This document shows, piece after piece, positions 56,532 to 64,000 of a stretch of 64,000 nucleotides of DNA. The position numbers were made by a program, and so were the translations under genes. The notes under the pieces were generated by a model. That model searched no databases and was not told the origin of the DNA. It was given only the letters and a program-made list of their open reading frames with translations. This DNA comes from an uncultured Dehalococcoidia bacterium (GTDB taxonomy: Bacteria > Chloroflexota > Dehalococcoidia > Lucifugimonadales > JADFKI01): assembly GCA_958295865.1 (NCBI GenBank), contig CATQHF010000003.1, positions 186,001-250,000 on the forward strand. The letters are read 5' to 3'. Numbering within the stretch: the stretch's first letter is position 1; the number at the start of each line of letters is the position of its first letter.

Positions 56532-58012
56532 AACTAACTTGGCACAACTACCGCTATTATCCGTATGAGCGTGAATTGGCGAGACGGGAATCTGCCGCTG
56601 TGCTTCCTGGTGTACAGATGCGCGAATCTGTCGGTGGACTGGATCTAGCCGGCTCTTTCGACACTGATTCAATCAGGCGCCTCGCATATTTCTCCGGTCT
56701 TAAAAAAGGTCAATCTTTTCTTCCAACCAAACAGCACCTTTTGGAAGCAACCGCTAGAAGTGGCAAGAATCGTCAGGCCACTCGTTATTCGACTCACGGG
56801 CTGCACGAATATAAGGGCAAATTTAACCCGCAAGTAGCCAAGTCTCTCTTGAATATCTTTAAGGTCAGTCCTGGCGACAATGTGGTCGATCCCTTTTGTG
56901 GTAGCGGCACTACTCTTGTTGAATGCGCGCACATGGGAGTGCAAGGCTTTGGAACTGACTTGAATCCCCTAGCAGTCTATATTGCTAATGCGAAGTTACT
57001 GGCGCTAACAACTCCGGTCGCCCAACTGCGTTCAGTAATGGCCAGAGTGGAAGATAGATTGCGAAGCGCGAAAAATAGGAGAACTTGCTTGTCAGATAAT
57101 CATCGCAGCCGTTACTTGGCGCGCTGGTTTGACTTGCCCATTCTTCATACAATTGAAATCACACGCAGTTGTATCGAAGCCGAAGCCGGATCTCTTGCGC
57201 CAATTTTTCTGGTCATTGCCAGCAATTTGCTTCGAGATTACTCGCAACAGGATCCACGCGACCTGAGAATCCGTCGTCGCAAGTCGCCTATTCCGGAAAC
57301 GCCTTTTGTGGGCGCTTTTGTGTGTTCTGCCGAGCAAGCATTTACTCGTCTTGACGATGTGCAATCTGAAATAGATACTTGCGAATTGGTGTCTGGAATG
57401 GCGGCACACTACGATACAACCGTTCTAACATCACAGGATATTCCCGTTTCTTTCGACGCGGCGATTACCAGTCCGCCCTATGCCATGGCTCTTCCTTACA
57501 TTGATACGCATCGTCTGTCCTTGGTATGGCTTGATTTACTTGACGCTAGGCGGATTCCTGAACTGGACGCTAAACTGGTTGGCAGCCGTGAAATACGAGG
57601 GGAAGCGCGCCATAAAGCGATATATGACCGGGAGTTTAACGCTGCCGGTTTACCTGATCAAGAAGCGGAATTTTGCAGCATCTTGCAGAGAGCGCTAGGT
57701 TCAAGCGATGGCTTTCGACGAAAATCTGTTCCGTCTCTGCTCTATCGGTACTTTACCGACATGAGAAATAGTTTCGCGGAGATCCGCAAAGTCATGAAGC
57801 CGGGCGCGCCTCTCGGCTTAATCATTGGCAGCAATCACACTGTCCTTGGTGGTGTGAGATATGAGATCAATACACCGGCACACCTCGCTAGTTTGGCCAA
57901 AAGCGTCGGTTGGGGTCTAGTAGAGAGTATGCCGCTTCAAACCTATCAGCGTTACGGCTATCACATGAACAACGCAATTTCATCCGAGTCTTTGGTAATT
58001 CTAAAGGCGTAA
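56528..58012 (+). CDS. DNA methyltransferase M2
   Basis: THGLHEYKGKFNPQVAKSLLNIF; VDPFCGSGTTLVECAHMG; ITSPPYAMALPYIDTHRLSL; ATGA overlap with M1. Confidence 0.92.
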   Translation: MKLTWHNYRYYPYERELARRESAAVLPGVQMRESVGGLDLAGSFDTDSIRRLAYFSGLKKGQSFLPTKQHLLEATARSGKNRQATRYSTHGLHEYKGKFNPQVAKSLLNIFKVSPGDNVVDPFCGSGTTLVECAHMGVQGFGTDLNPLAVYIANAKLLALTTPVAQLRSVMARVEDRLRSAKNRRTCLSDNHRSRYLARWFDLPILHTIEITRSCIEAEAGSLAPIFLVIASNLLRDYSQQDPRDLRIRRRKSPIPETPFVGAFVCSAEQAFTRLDDVQSEIDTCELVSGMAAHYDTTVLTSQDIPVSFDAAITSPPYAMALPYIDTHRLSLVWLDLLDARRIPELDAKLVGSREIRGEARHKAIYDREFNAAGLPDQEAEFCSILQRALGSSDGFRRKSVPSLLYRYFTDMRNSFAEIRKVMKPGAPLGLIIGSNHTVLGGVRYEINTPAHLASLAKSVGWGLVESMPLQTYQRYGYHMNNAISSESLVILKA

Positions 58013-58017
58013 GCGCA

Positions 58018-59109
58018 ATGGACGAACTAGCACTTCATCCGCATGTATATGCGACGGGCAGAAGTACAGGCTTGCTCGCACTGCTGGAGCGAGTTTGGGT
58101 TAACGAACGCGCTTCAGGCGATGGAACGCTGTACATCATTTCTGGGTTTGCCAACTATAACGGTGGTGTTCGTTTCTTTCCGGTTTTCAAACGGCATATT
58201 GATAACGGCGGCAGGGTTGTGGCGATTTTCGGTGGCAGCGCTCAGCAAAGGCTTACCAGTCGTCAAGTGGTGAGAGAGTTACTTGATTGTGGCGTAGAAG
58301 TTCACATAGTCAATCGCAGGCACCTGATGCATGCTAAATCCTATGGGTCGACTAGCGTTGATGGGGAAATGTTAGTTGTTACAAGCGGCAATTTTACCGG
58401 CCCGGGCATGGCGCGAAATGTTGAAATGTCCCTTCTCCTTGACCGTGCAAGCACGTCTAGCATTGGTTTCTCCTGGGATGCGATGGTTGACAATATGTTC
58501 AATCAGAGATGGGAGTTCTACCAACCAACTCTCAACGAATCTGATACTCCTGCATGGCAGTTGCTCTATGATGAGCAATCTACTAGGATTACGCTTGACG
58601 AAACTGACGAAGTGACGATGGTTTTGCTGCTAGGACATTCCGACACAGCCCGAATTATGGCAACTCGTGGTACAAATGCCGCGAAAGGAACACAGTATTT
58701 TTGGCTCAGTAGGGATTGTTACGACTTCTTTCCGCCACTCACTGACACTAATCGACGGGGAATTAAGACTACTTATTCTTGTATCGTGAATATGCGTTAC
58801 ATAGATATTGGCGAGGAACACGAAAGCCGCGTTACCTTTGAAGCGGAGAACAATCTTGACTTCAGGCTTGGCACGGGACCATTACGCTATTCTCAGGTTG
58901 CCAGGCGCGGAGATATTGCCGCTATCACGCGAGTGAACGAGCGTCGCTATGAGCTACGCCTTTATAATCCAGCTAGTTGGCAATATGCTGAGCTAGCTCC
59001 CTACGCCATACATTTCATAGGTAATCGAGGCAAGCGCTACGGCTTTCTTGCCAACGAAACATTTTACGATGTCGTTAATAATCCTGTGGACGCTCCGCGA
59101 GAGAGATGA
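58018..59109 (+). CDS. PLD-superfamily restriction endonuclease (NgoFVII/BfiI-like), 363 aa
   Basis: HLMHAKSYGSTSVDGEMLVVTSGNFTGPGMARNVEMSLLL (HxK...GS.N PLD-type motif); adjacent to two MTases; start at MDELALHPH. Confidence 0.82.
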   Translation: MDELALHPHVYATGRSTGLLALLERVWVNERASGDGTLYIISGFANYNGGVRFFPVFKRHIDNGGRVVAIFGGSAQQRLTSRQVVRELLDCGVEVHIVNRRHLMHAKSYGSTSVDGEMLVVTSGNFTGPGMARNVEMSLLLDRASTSSIGFSWDAMVDNMFNQRWEFYQPTLNESDTPAWQLLYDEQSTRITLDETDEVTMVLLLGHSDTARIMATRGTNAAKGTQYFWLSRDCYDFFPPLTDTNRRGIKTTYSCIVNMRYIDIGEEHESRVTFEAENNLDFRLGTGPLRYSQVARRGDIAAITRVNERRYELRLYNPASWQYAELAPYAIHFIGNRGKRYGFLANETFYDVVNNPVDAPRER

Positions 59110-59209
59110 TTAGCCCCCGATTTATACGCGCAATAGGATTTGAACATTTTGGCAAAGGGGGGTAGAATGACTGTATAGCGAAGGTGGCGGGGACGACTCT
59201 GCCACTAGC

Positions 59210-59536
59210 ATGAATCCCAATGGCGAGGTACAGACAGGCATGATCAAGGCGGGAACCAGATTTGTAACTCCGAGTGGCGCTGAGCTTGTCGTTACTAAGG
59301 GCGGCGACGGCATGTTGACGGATGGCGAAGTTCCGTTGCAGGAGAAGGATTCCGGCAGCGGCTTCGACGGAGCATCGCCGGGCGCGGACGCGCAGACCAT
59401 CAACCTGGGCCGACGTTACCAGGCGGATGAAGAGGGCGTGACGGTGCTGGTTACTAAGGCAGGTCAGTGCGACCTGCGTTATAACGGCGCGCCGATGGAG
59501 GTTCAGCAGCCGCGCAAGCTGCCGTCGTCCGACTAG
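59210..59536 (+). CDS. hypothetical protein
   Basis: 108-aa ORF: MNPNGEVQTGMIKAGTRFVTPSGAELVVTKGGDGML... Confidence 0.55.
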   Translation: MNPNGEVQTGMIKAGTRFVTPSGAELVVTKGGDGMLTDGEVPLQEKDSGSGFDGASPGADAQTINLGRRYQADEEGVTVLVTKAGQCDLRYNGAPMEVQQPRKLPSSD

Positions 59537-59712
59537 GGGCGCGGGCTGACAGGATACGCAGGATTGATAGGTTGAGTGGAGGGCCGCCTGAAAGGGCGGC
59601 TTTTCTTTTGCGCGGACAAGTCCTTTGACGGGAAGGGGTGGTTCGACAGGCTCACCATGAACGGAGATATGGGGCTTGCCGTGAACGGATGGGTAAGGCT
59701 TGCTGCTAACAA

Positions 59713-59752
59713 AGAGATAGCGCTCACCTTGGACAGAGAGATAGCGCTCACC
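59713..59752. repeat. short tandem repeat AGAGATAGCGCTCACC, period 24 bp, in a degenerate CTCACCATGAACG-type region
   Basis: agagatagcgctcacc at 59713 and 59737. Confidence 0.6.
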
Positions 59753-59770
59753 ACGAACCGAGAGTAAGGC

Positions 59771-60700
59771 TCAGCGCGAATTGAAGCGTCGGAGCGTTTC
59801 TTGGGCGGTGTCGTAGTCGCGCGCGCCGCCCGGAAGTATGAGCGGCAGCAGGTAGATCGATTTCAGGCCGGCGGCGAAGAATGCGTCGAGTACCTGCGCT
59901 GCGATGTCGCTGCCGGAGCGTCCGGCGCGCAGGTCGCGGCTGACCCATTGCGGCGCTTCGCCGAATGACCTGCCGCCCGCCGCCAATATCTGCACGCCAA
60001 AGAAGATTGGCGGCGCGAGTTCCTCGCCGTATGTCGTCCGGTAATGTTCCAGGAATCGCAGCGGGATTTCGGGCGCGAATGTGGGCTGAGTGATGAAGAA
60101 GTGCGCCCCCGCCTCGAGCTTGCGGCGGGTGAGCGCGACTTCCGCCTCGACGCCGCGCGCCATATCGATGGTTGCGCCGATGCAGAAGTTCGTCGGCGCG
60201 CTCAGGGCGCGTCCGCGAAAGTCTATGCCGGCGTTCATAGCGGCGATGGAGCGTATGAGCGCGGTGGGGGTGCGGTCGTGAACTGCCTTTGTAGCGTGCA
60301 GCTGCGAGGCGGTGAAGTCGTCGCCTCTCACGACGACGACATTCTCCAGTCCCAGCAGCGCGGCCCCGAGCAGCAGGCTCTGCGCCGCGAGGATGTTCGT
60401 GTCCCTTGTTGCGATGGTGAACACGACATCCTTGCCGGCGCTGGCGCTGAGTGAGTGCGCCGCCATCGCGGAGTTGGCGTACACGGACTTGCCGGGGTTG
60501 TAGGGGATGGAGAGCCAGTCGGCATCGAGCGAGCGCGCGGAGCGGAGGTTGTCGTGTGAAGCGCCGCGCGGCGGGGAGAAGTCGCAGATGAACAGCGGCT
60601 CACCGCCGCGCTCGGCGTATGTGTCGGCTATCTTCGCCATCGTGTCCGCCAAAGGGAATGTGCCGCCGGGCAATGGCTTGTCGCCACACCCGCGCGGCAC
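59771..60700 (-). CDS. methylenetetrahydrofolate reductase family protein
   Basis: FICDFSPPRGASHDNLRSARSLDADWLSIPYNPGKSVYANS...ENVVVVRGDD; GAHFFITQPTF. Confidence 0.88.
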   Translation of the reverse strand: MPRGCGDKPLPGGTFPLADTMAKIADTYAERGGEPLFICDFSPPRGASHDNLRSARSLDADWLSIPYNPGKSVYANSAMAAHSLSASAGKDVVFTIATRDTNILAAQSLLLGAALLGLENVVVVRGDDFTASQLHATKAVHDRTPTALIRSIAAMNAGIDFRGRALSAPTNFCIGATIDMARGVEAEVALTRRKLEAGAHFFITQPTFAPEIPLRFLEHYRTTYGEELAPPIFFGVQILAAGGRSFGEAPQWVSRDLRAGRSGSDIAAQVLDAFFAAGLKSIYLLPLILPGGARDYDTAQETLRRFNSR

Positions 60701-60750
60701 ATCTTCTAATCGTCAAACTTTACTGCCGGCGAGGATACGCCGCCCCGCCG

Positions 60751-61203
60751 CTATTTCCAGCCGAGCGAGCCGTCCTTGGACGGGATCAGGGAGATGCGAT
60801 GCCCGTCGTCGCACTTGTAGCGCTCTTCGCGCACCTCGCGCCGCTTGCCCGACAGCGAGGACTGCTCCATGTGCTTGTTGCAGAAGGGGCAGTTCACATG
60901 GTATATCGCCCTGTTGCGGAAGCGTCGGAGCTGCACATGCGTCAGCCTGTCCGACAGGGTGGCGAACCCGCCGGTGTAGCGCAGCACATACCGGGTTCCG
61001 GTGCTCATCAGGCTCTTGCGCTTCTTGTGCGCGTTGGGCGGCACATAGCTGTAGTCCACATAGCCGCACTGAATACATTGGGGTTCGTCATAGTTGATCC
61101 GCAGTTGCGTGTCGCACCTGGGGCATATTAGTTCACGCTTGGCAGGCACGAACTGAACGACTTTTGGCTGATAAGATACAAACTCTTCGGCCTGGACGAC
61201 CAT
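60751..61203 (-). CDS. hypothetical zinc-ribbon protein
   Basis: LICPRCDTQLRINYDEPQCIQCGYVDYSY and CPFCNKHMEQSS; AAGGAGGG RBS. Confidence 0.7.
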   Translation of the reverse strand: MVVQAEEFVSYQPKVVQFVPAKRELICPRCDTQLRINYDEPQCIQCGYVDYSYVPPNAHKKRKSLMSTGTRYVLRYTGGFATLSDRLTHVQLRRFRNRAIYHVNCPFCNKHMEQSSLSGKRREVREERYKCDDGHRISLIPSKDGSLGWK

Positions 61204-62006
61204 TAAAACATCCCTCCTTGATCTACTTGCGGCGTAGTCCGGTGTGCTGGTATTCGCTTCTCGCCGCCATGAAAATGGCGCAAAAAGTCCCCTATCAAGA
61301 CACACGGCTTGAAATTTTTGCCTGCCATCCGACAGGCTCGACCTTTACATCAGAGCCGACAAGCCCGAAGATTTAACCCGTAGTACGGAGGCTTCGGAGG
61401 CAGGTGAAAAGCGGTGTCCGTAGTGCGTTTCAGTGTTCACTTGGAGGATGCTTTCCACATACTTGCGCGGCTTCTAAACATCATTAGTAAAAGGATTGAA
61501 CAAAGGTTAAATCTTGTATAAAACACATGTCAAGTGCGAATTGCCAGTATTTTTGAGTAATTTGGGACAAATCCAGGAACGCCTGTAATACGGCGTGCAT
61601 GGGCATGAAGCAGTCAATACAGGGATGTATCCCCTTCCATTTTCGCGGAGGCGTTCGCCCCGCCCCATTTGGGCGTTGACGCTGGAATTAGACGCTTGCA
61701 CGCCCTATTTTGATGCCTGATTTTCGCTCGATATGTGATGAAAATCACGGGCGGATAGTACATTTAACCTAACGCCGCTTTGGGCTGACATGGGTGAATA
61801 GGCTTCGCCGGACGGGGGCATGAGAGCGCTTTCGAGGGCAGTCACATTTGACACTCAAACCGTAGCCTAATAACATTCGTATGGGCTGGTCGGGTTGAAC
61901 CGGGATTTATGTCCTCTGCGCTTGATAGCGCGCTGCCCCCATCCCAGCCTTCCCCCGCAGGGAGAAGGTCGAGAAAATGCTACCGGAAGCCGTGGAGGTG
62001 AAGCGT

Positions 62007-63398
62007 ATGAATATAATATGGATTACTGCCGACACTTTCCGCCAGGATCACATGGGCGCGTATGGGCACAAGTCGATTCGCACCCCGACGCTGGACGCGC
62101 TGGCGGCTAAGGGGACGCGCTTCAACAGCCACTACGCCGGCGGCTTTCCCACGATGCCCACGCGCGCCGACCATGCGACCGGGCGCTGGACGATGTCGTT
62201 CATGGGCTGGGAGCCGCTGCCGGAGGATGAGGTTACACTGGCGCAGATACTCGCGGCGAACGGCTATCACACCGCGGCGGCGATTGACACGCCGTTCTAT
62301 ATTCGCGGGGGCATGAACTACGACCGCGGCTATCAGACCTTCTTCTTCCATCCCGGCCAAGAGGGTTCGCCCACGCGCGTTCAGCAGGTCGGCAACCACG
62401 AATCGCGCGACATTCGCAGCAGATGGCGGCTGGAGTCCGACCACAACGCGCCGCAGACCTTCACCAACGCGATGAACTGGCTGGAAAGCCACTACAAAGA
62501 GGATTTCTTCCTCTACATCGACACCTGGGATCCGCATGAACCCTGGGAAGCGCCCCCGTACTACTCCGAGTTGTACTGGCCCGGCTATGACGGCGAGATA
62601 ATCCAGCCGATTTATGGCAACTGGCAGGACGAGCCGGGTTTCTCCGCCGATACGGTGAAGAAAGCCAACGCCACCTATTGCGGCGAAATCACGATGGTTG
62701 ACACCTGGATAGGCTACCTGCTGCGGCGCGTGGAGAACATGGGGCTGATGGACAAAACCGCCATCATCTTCACATCCGACCACGGCTTCTACTTCGGCGA
62801 GCACGGCGGGAAGTTCGGCAAGATGACATTCGACAAGCGCGAGGGCGGTGGACTGTACAGGTTCGGCGACTCCGATGCGCGCTGGGCGCACTCGCCGCTG
62901 TATGAGGAACTGGTCAAGATTCCGCTGCTCATCTATGTGCCGGGGGTTGCGCCAGGGGTGTACAACGGCTTGTCCTCTGTGGTGGATGTGATGCCCACGG
63001 TTTTGGACATTGCGGGTCAGTCAGCGCCGCAAAGCCTGCATGGGGCGTCGTTGCTGCCCAAGATGCGCGACGGCTCGACGGGCGGGCGCGAATTCGTCGT
63101 CAGCACGATACCCTTCGCCAACCCCGGCGAAGAGGTGCGCTCTGTGGACAACATACGGCGTCATCTGCGAAATTCGCAGGTGACGACGGTTACGGCGGGC
63201 GAGTGGTCGTTCCTGTACAGCATGGATGAGGGCATGTCGGAACTGTACAACATCGCCAACGACCCGGCGCAGGAGCATAATGTAATATCTGACAACATGG
63301 ACACGGCGCGGGAAATCCACCAGTATCTGCTAAAGTTCATGCGTGAGACGAATGTGTCCGAGCACTTGCTGAAGCCGCGAACGGAGTTCAGGCTCTAG
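62007..63398 (+). CDS. sulfatase-like alkaline phosphatase superfamily hydrolase lacking the Cys/Ser of the formylglycine motif
   Basis: MNIIWITADTFRQDHMGAYGHKSIRTPTLDALAAKGTRF...GGFPTMPTRADHATGRW; IIFTSDHGFYFGEHG. Confidence 0.92.
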   Translation: MNIIWITADTFRQDHMGAYGHKSIRTPTLDALAAKGTRFNSHYAGGFPTMPTRADHATGRWTMSFMGWEPLPEDEVTLAQILAANGYHTAAAIDTPFYIRGGMNYDRGYQTFFFHPGQEGSPTRVQQVGNHESRDIRSRWRLESDHNAPQTFTNAMNWLESHYKEDFFLYIDTWDPHEPWEAPPYYSELYWPGYDGEIIQPIYGNWQDEPGFSADTVKKANATYCGEITMVDTWIGYLLRRVENMGLMDKTAIIFTSDHGFYFGEHGGKFGKMTFDKREGGGLYRFGDSDARWAHSPLYEELVKIPLLIYVPGVAPGVYNGLSSVVDVMPTVLDIAGQSAPQSLHGASLLPKMRDGSTGGREFVVSTIPFANPGEEVRSVDNIRRHLRNSQVTTVTAGEWSFLYSMDEGMSELYNIANDPAQEHNVISDNMDTAREIHQYLLKFMRETNVSEHLLKPRTEFRL

Positions 63399-63415
63399 GT
63401 TGCTTATACATTTGC

Positions 63416-63517
63416 GTCATTCCCGTGAAAACGGGAATCCAGAACCTCAAAATGTAGTCGCTTTCGCATATTGTAGGCTATCTCAAGTCGCAGGATTCCT
63501 GCTTTCGCAGGAATGAC
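63416..63517. repeat. 102-bp REPIN-like repeat, copy B
   Basis: Near-identical to 4296-4397, same length and orientation. Confidence 0.8.
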
Positions 63518-63582
63518 GGGTGAGTGAGCGGGAACGACGAAATGAAAAGTCAAAATATCAACAAACAGGATGGATGGAGAGT

Positions 63583-64000
63583 ATGCCGATAAATGTGATT
63601 GTGTGCGTGAAGCAGGTGATGGACCCGGAGACGCCCGCTTCCGCCTTCAACATCGACGCTGACGCCAAGAGCGTCATGGCTGCGCCGGGGATTCCGCCGG
63701 TGGTCAACGGCTTCGACGAGAACGCGGTCGAGGCGGCGCTGAAGCTCAAGGACAATGGGGATGTGGGCAAGATAAGCGTTATCTCCATCGGCAGCGGCTT
63801 CGTGATGGATGTGATGAAGAAGCCCCTGTCCATGGGCGCTGATGAGCTTATCCTGATTGACGACGAAGCGACGCAAGACTTTGACGCCTACGCTACGGCT
63901 ACCGCGCTTACAGAGGCGATAAAGAAGGTCGGCGAGTATGACTTGGTGCTGTGCGGCAGGCAGGCGTCGGACTGGGATCAGGCGCATGTGCCGCTGGGCG
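63583..64000 (+). CDS. etfB: electron transfer flavoprotein beta subunit (3' truncated by window end)
   Basis: Own translation: MPINVIVCVKQVMDPETPASAFNIDADAKSVMAAPGIPPVVNGFDENAVEAALKLKD...DLVLCGRQASDWDQAHVPLG; absent from the ORF track because it has no stop. Confidence 0.92.
   Translation, partial: MPINVIVCVKQVMDPETPASAFNIDADAKSVMAAPGIPPVVNGFDENAVEAALKLKDNGDVGKISVISIGSGFVMDVMKKPLSMGADELILIDDEATQDFDAYATATALTEAIKKVGEYDLVLCGRQASDWDQAHVPLG

Noticed and set aside
1-64000. Prophage, integrative element or large defence island
   Set aside because: No integrase, terminase, capsid, IS transposase or cas genes recognised; only the RM system and HepT/MntA-type pair are defence-related.

Overview
A 64 kb GC-rich bacterial chromosomal segment. 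Gene content (LLM-class flavin oxidoreductases, sulfatases, DUF1800/DUF1501/NHL clusters, HemQ-type chlorite-dismutase family protein) suggests a Chloroflexota/SAR202-like lineage, but taxonomy is inference. Ordinary genes include a 2-oxoacid dehydrogenase E1a/E1b/E2 + lipB operon, an oligopeptide ABC transporter, aspS, plsY, RNase Y, pncB, tat genes, maf, a RumA-like methyltransferase, lipA, a MetF-like reductase, the 5' part of etfB, and one tRNA-Ala(CGC). No prophage, integrase, IS transposase or CRISPR array was seen. The strongest unusual signal is a probable selenoprotein on the minus strand (35679-36647): a lipoprotein with a peroxiredoxin-like domain that the ORF track splits at an in-frame UGA, exactly where this family has its catalytic Cys (FYRAFW-U-PFCRAQL). 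A SECIS-like hairpin follows the UGA. Other items: a two-methyltransferase + PLD-nuclease restriction system; an isolated 63-aa ORF with its own promoter, promoter dyad and terminator (RiPP-like or regulatory peptide candidate); a sulfatase-fold enzyme with Thr in place of the formylglycine Cys/Ser; tandem duplication of an SDR gene 3' end together with a MITE-like element; a triplicated membrane/coiled-coil family with a covarying hairpin; two rearranged DUF1800/DUF1501/NHL loci, one carrying an internally duplicated glycine-rich protein coupled to an antitoxin-like ORF; and several small non-autonomous repeat families.
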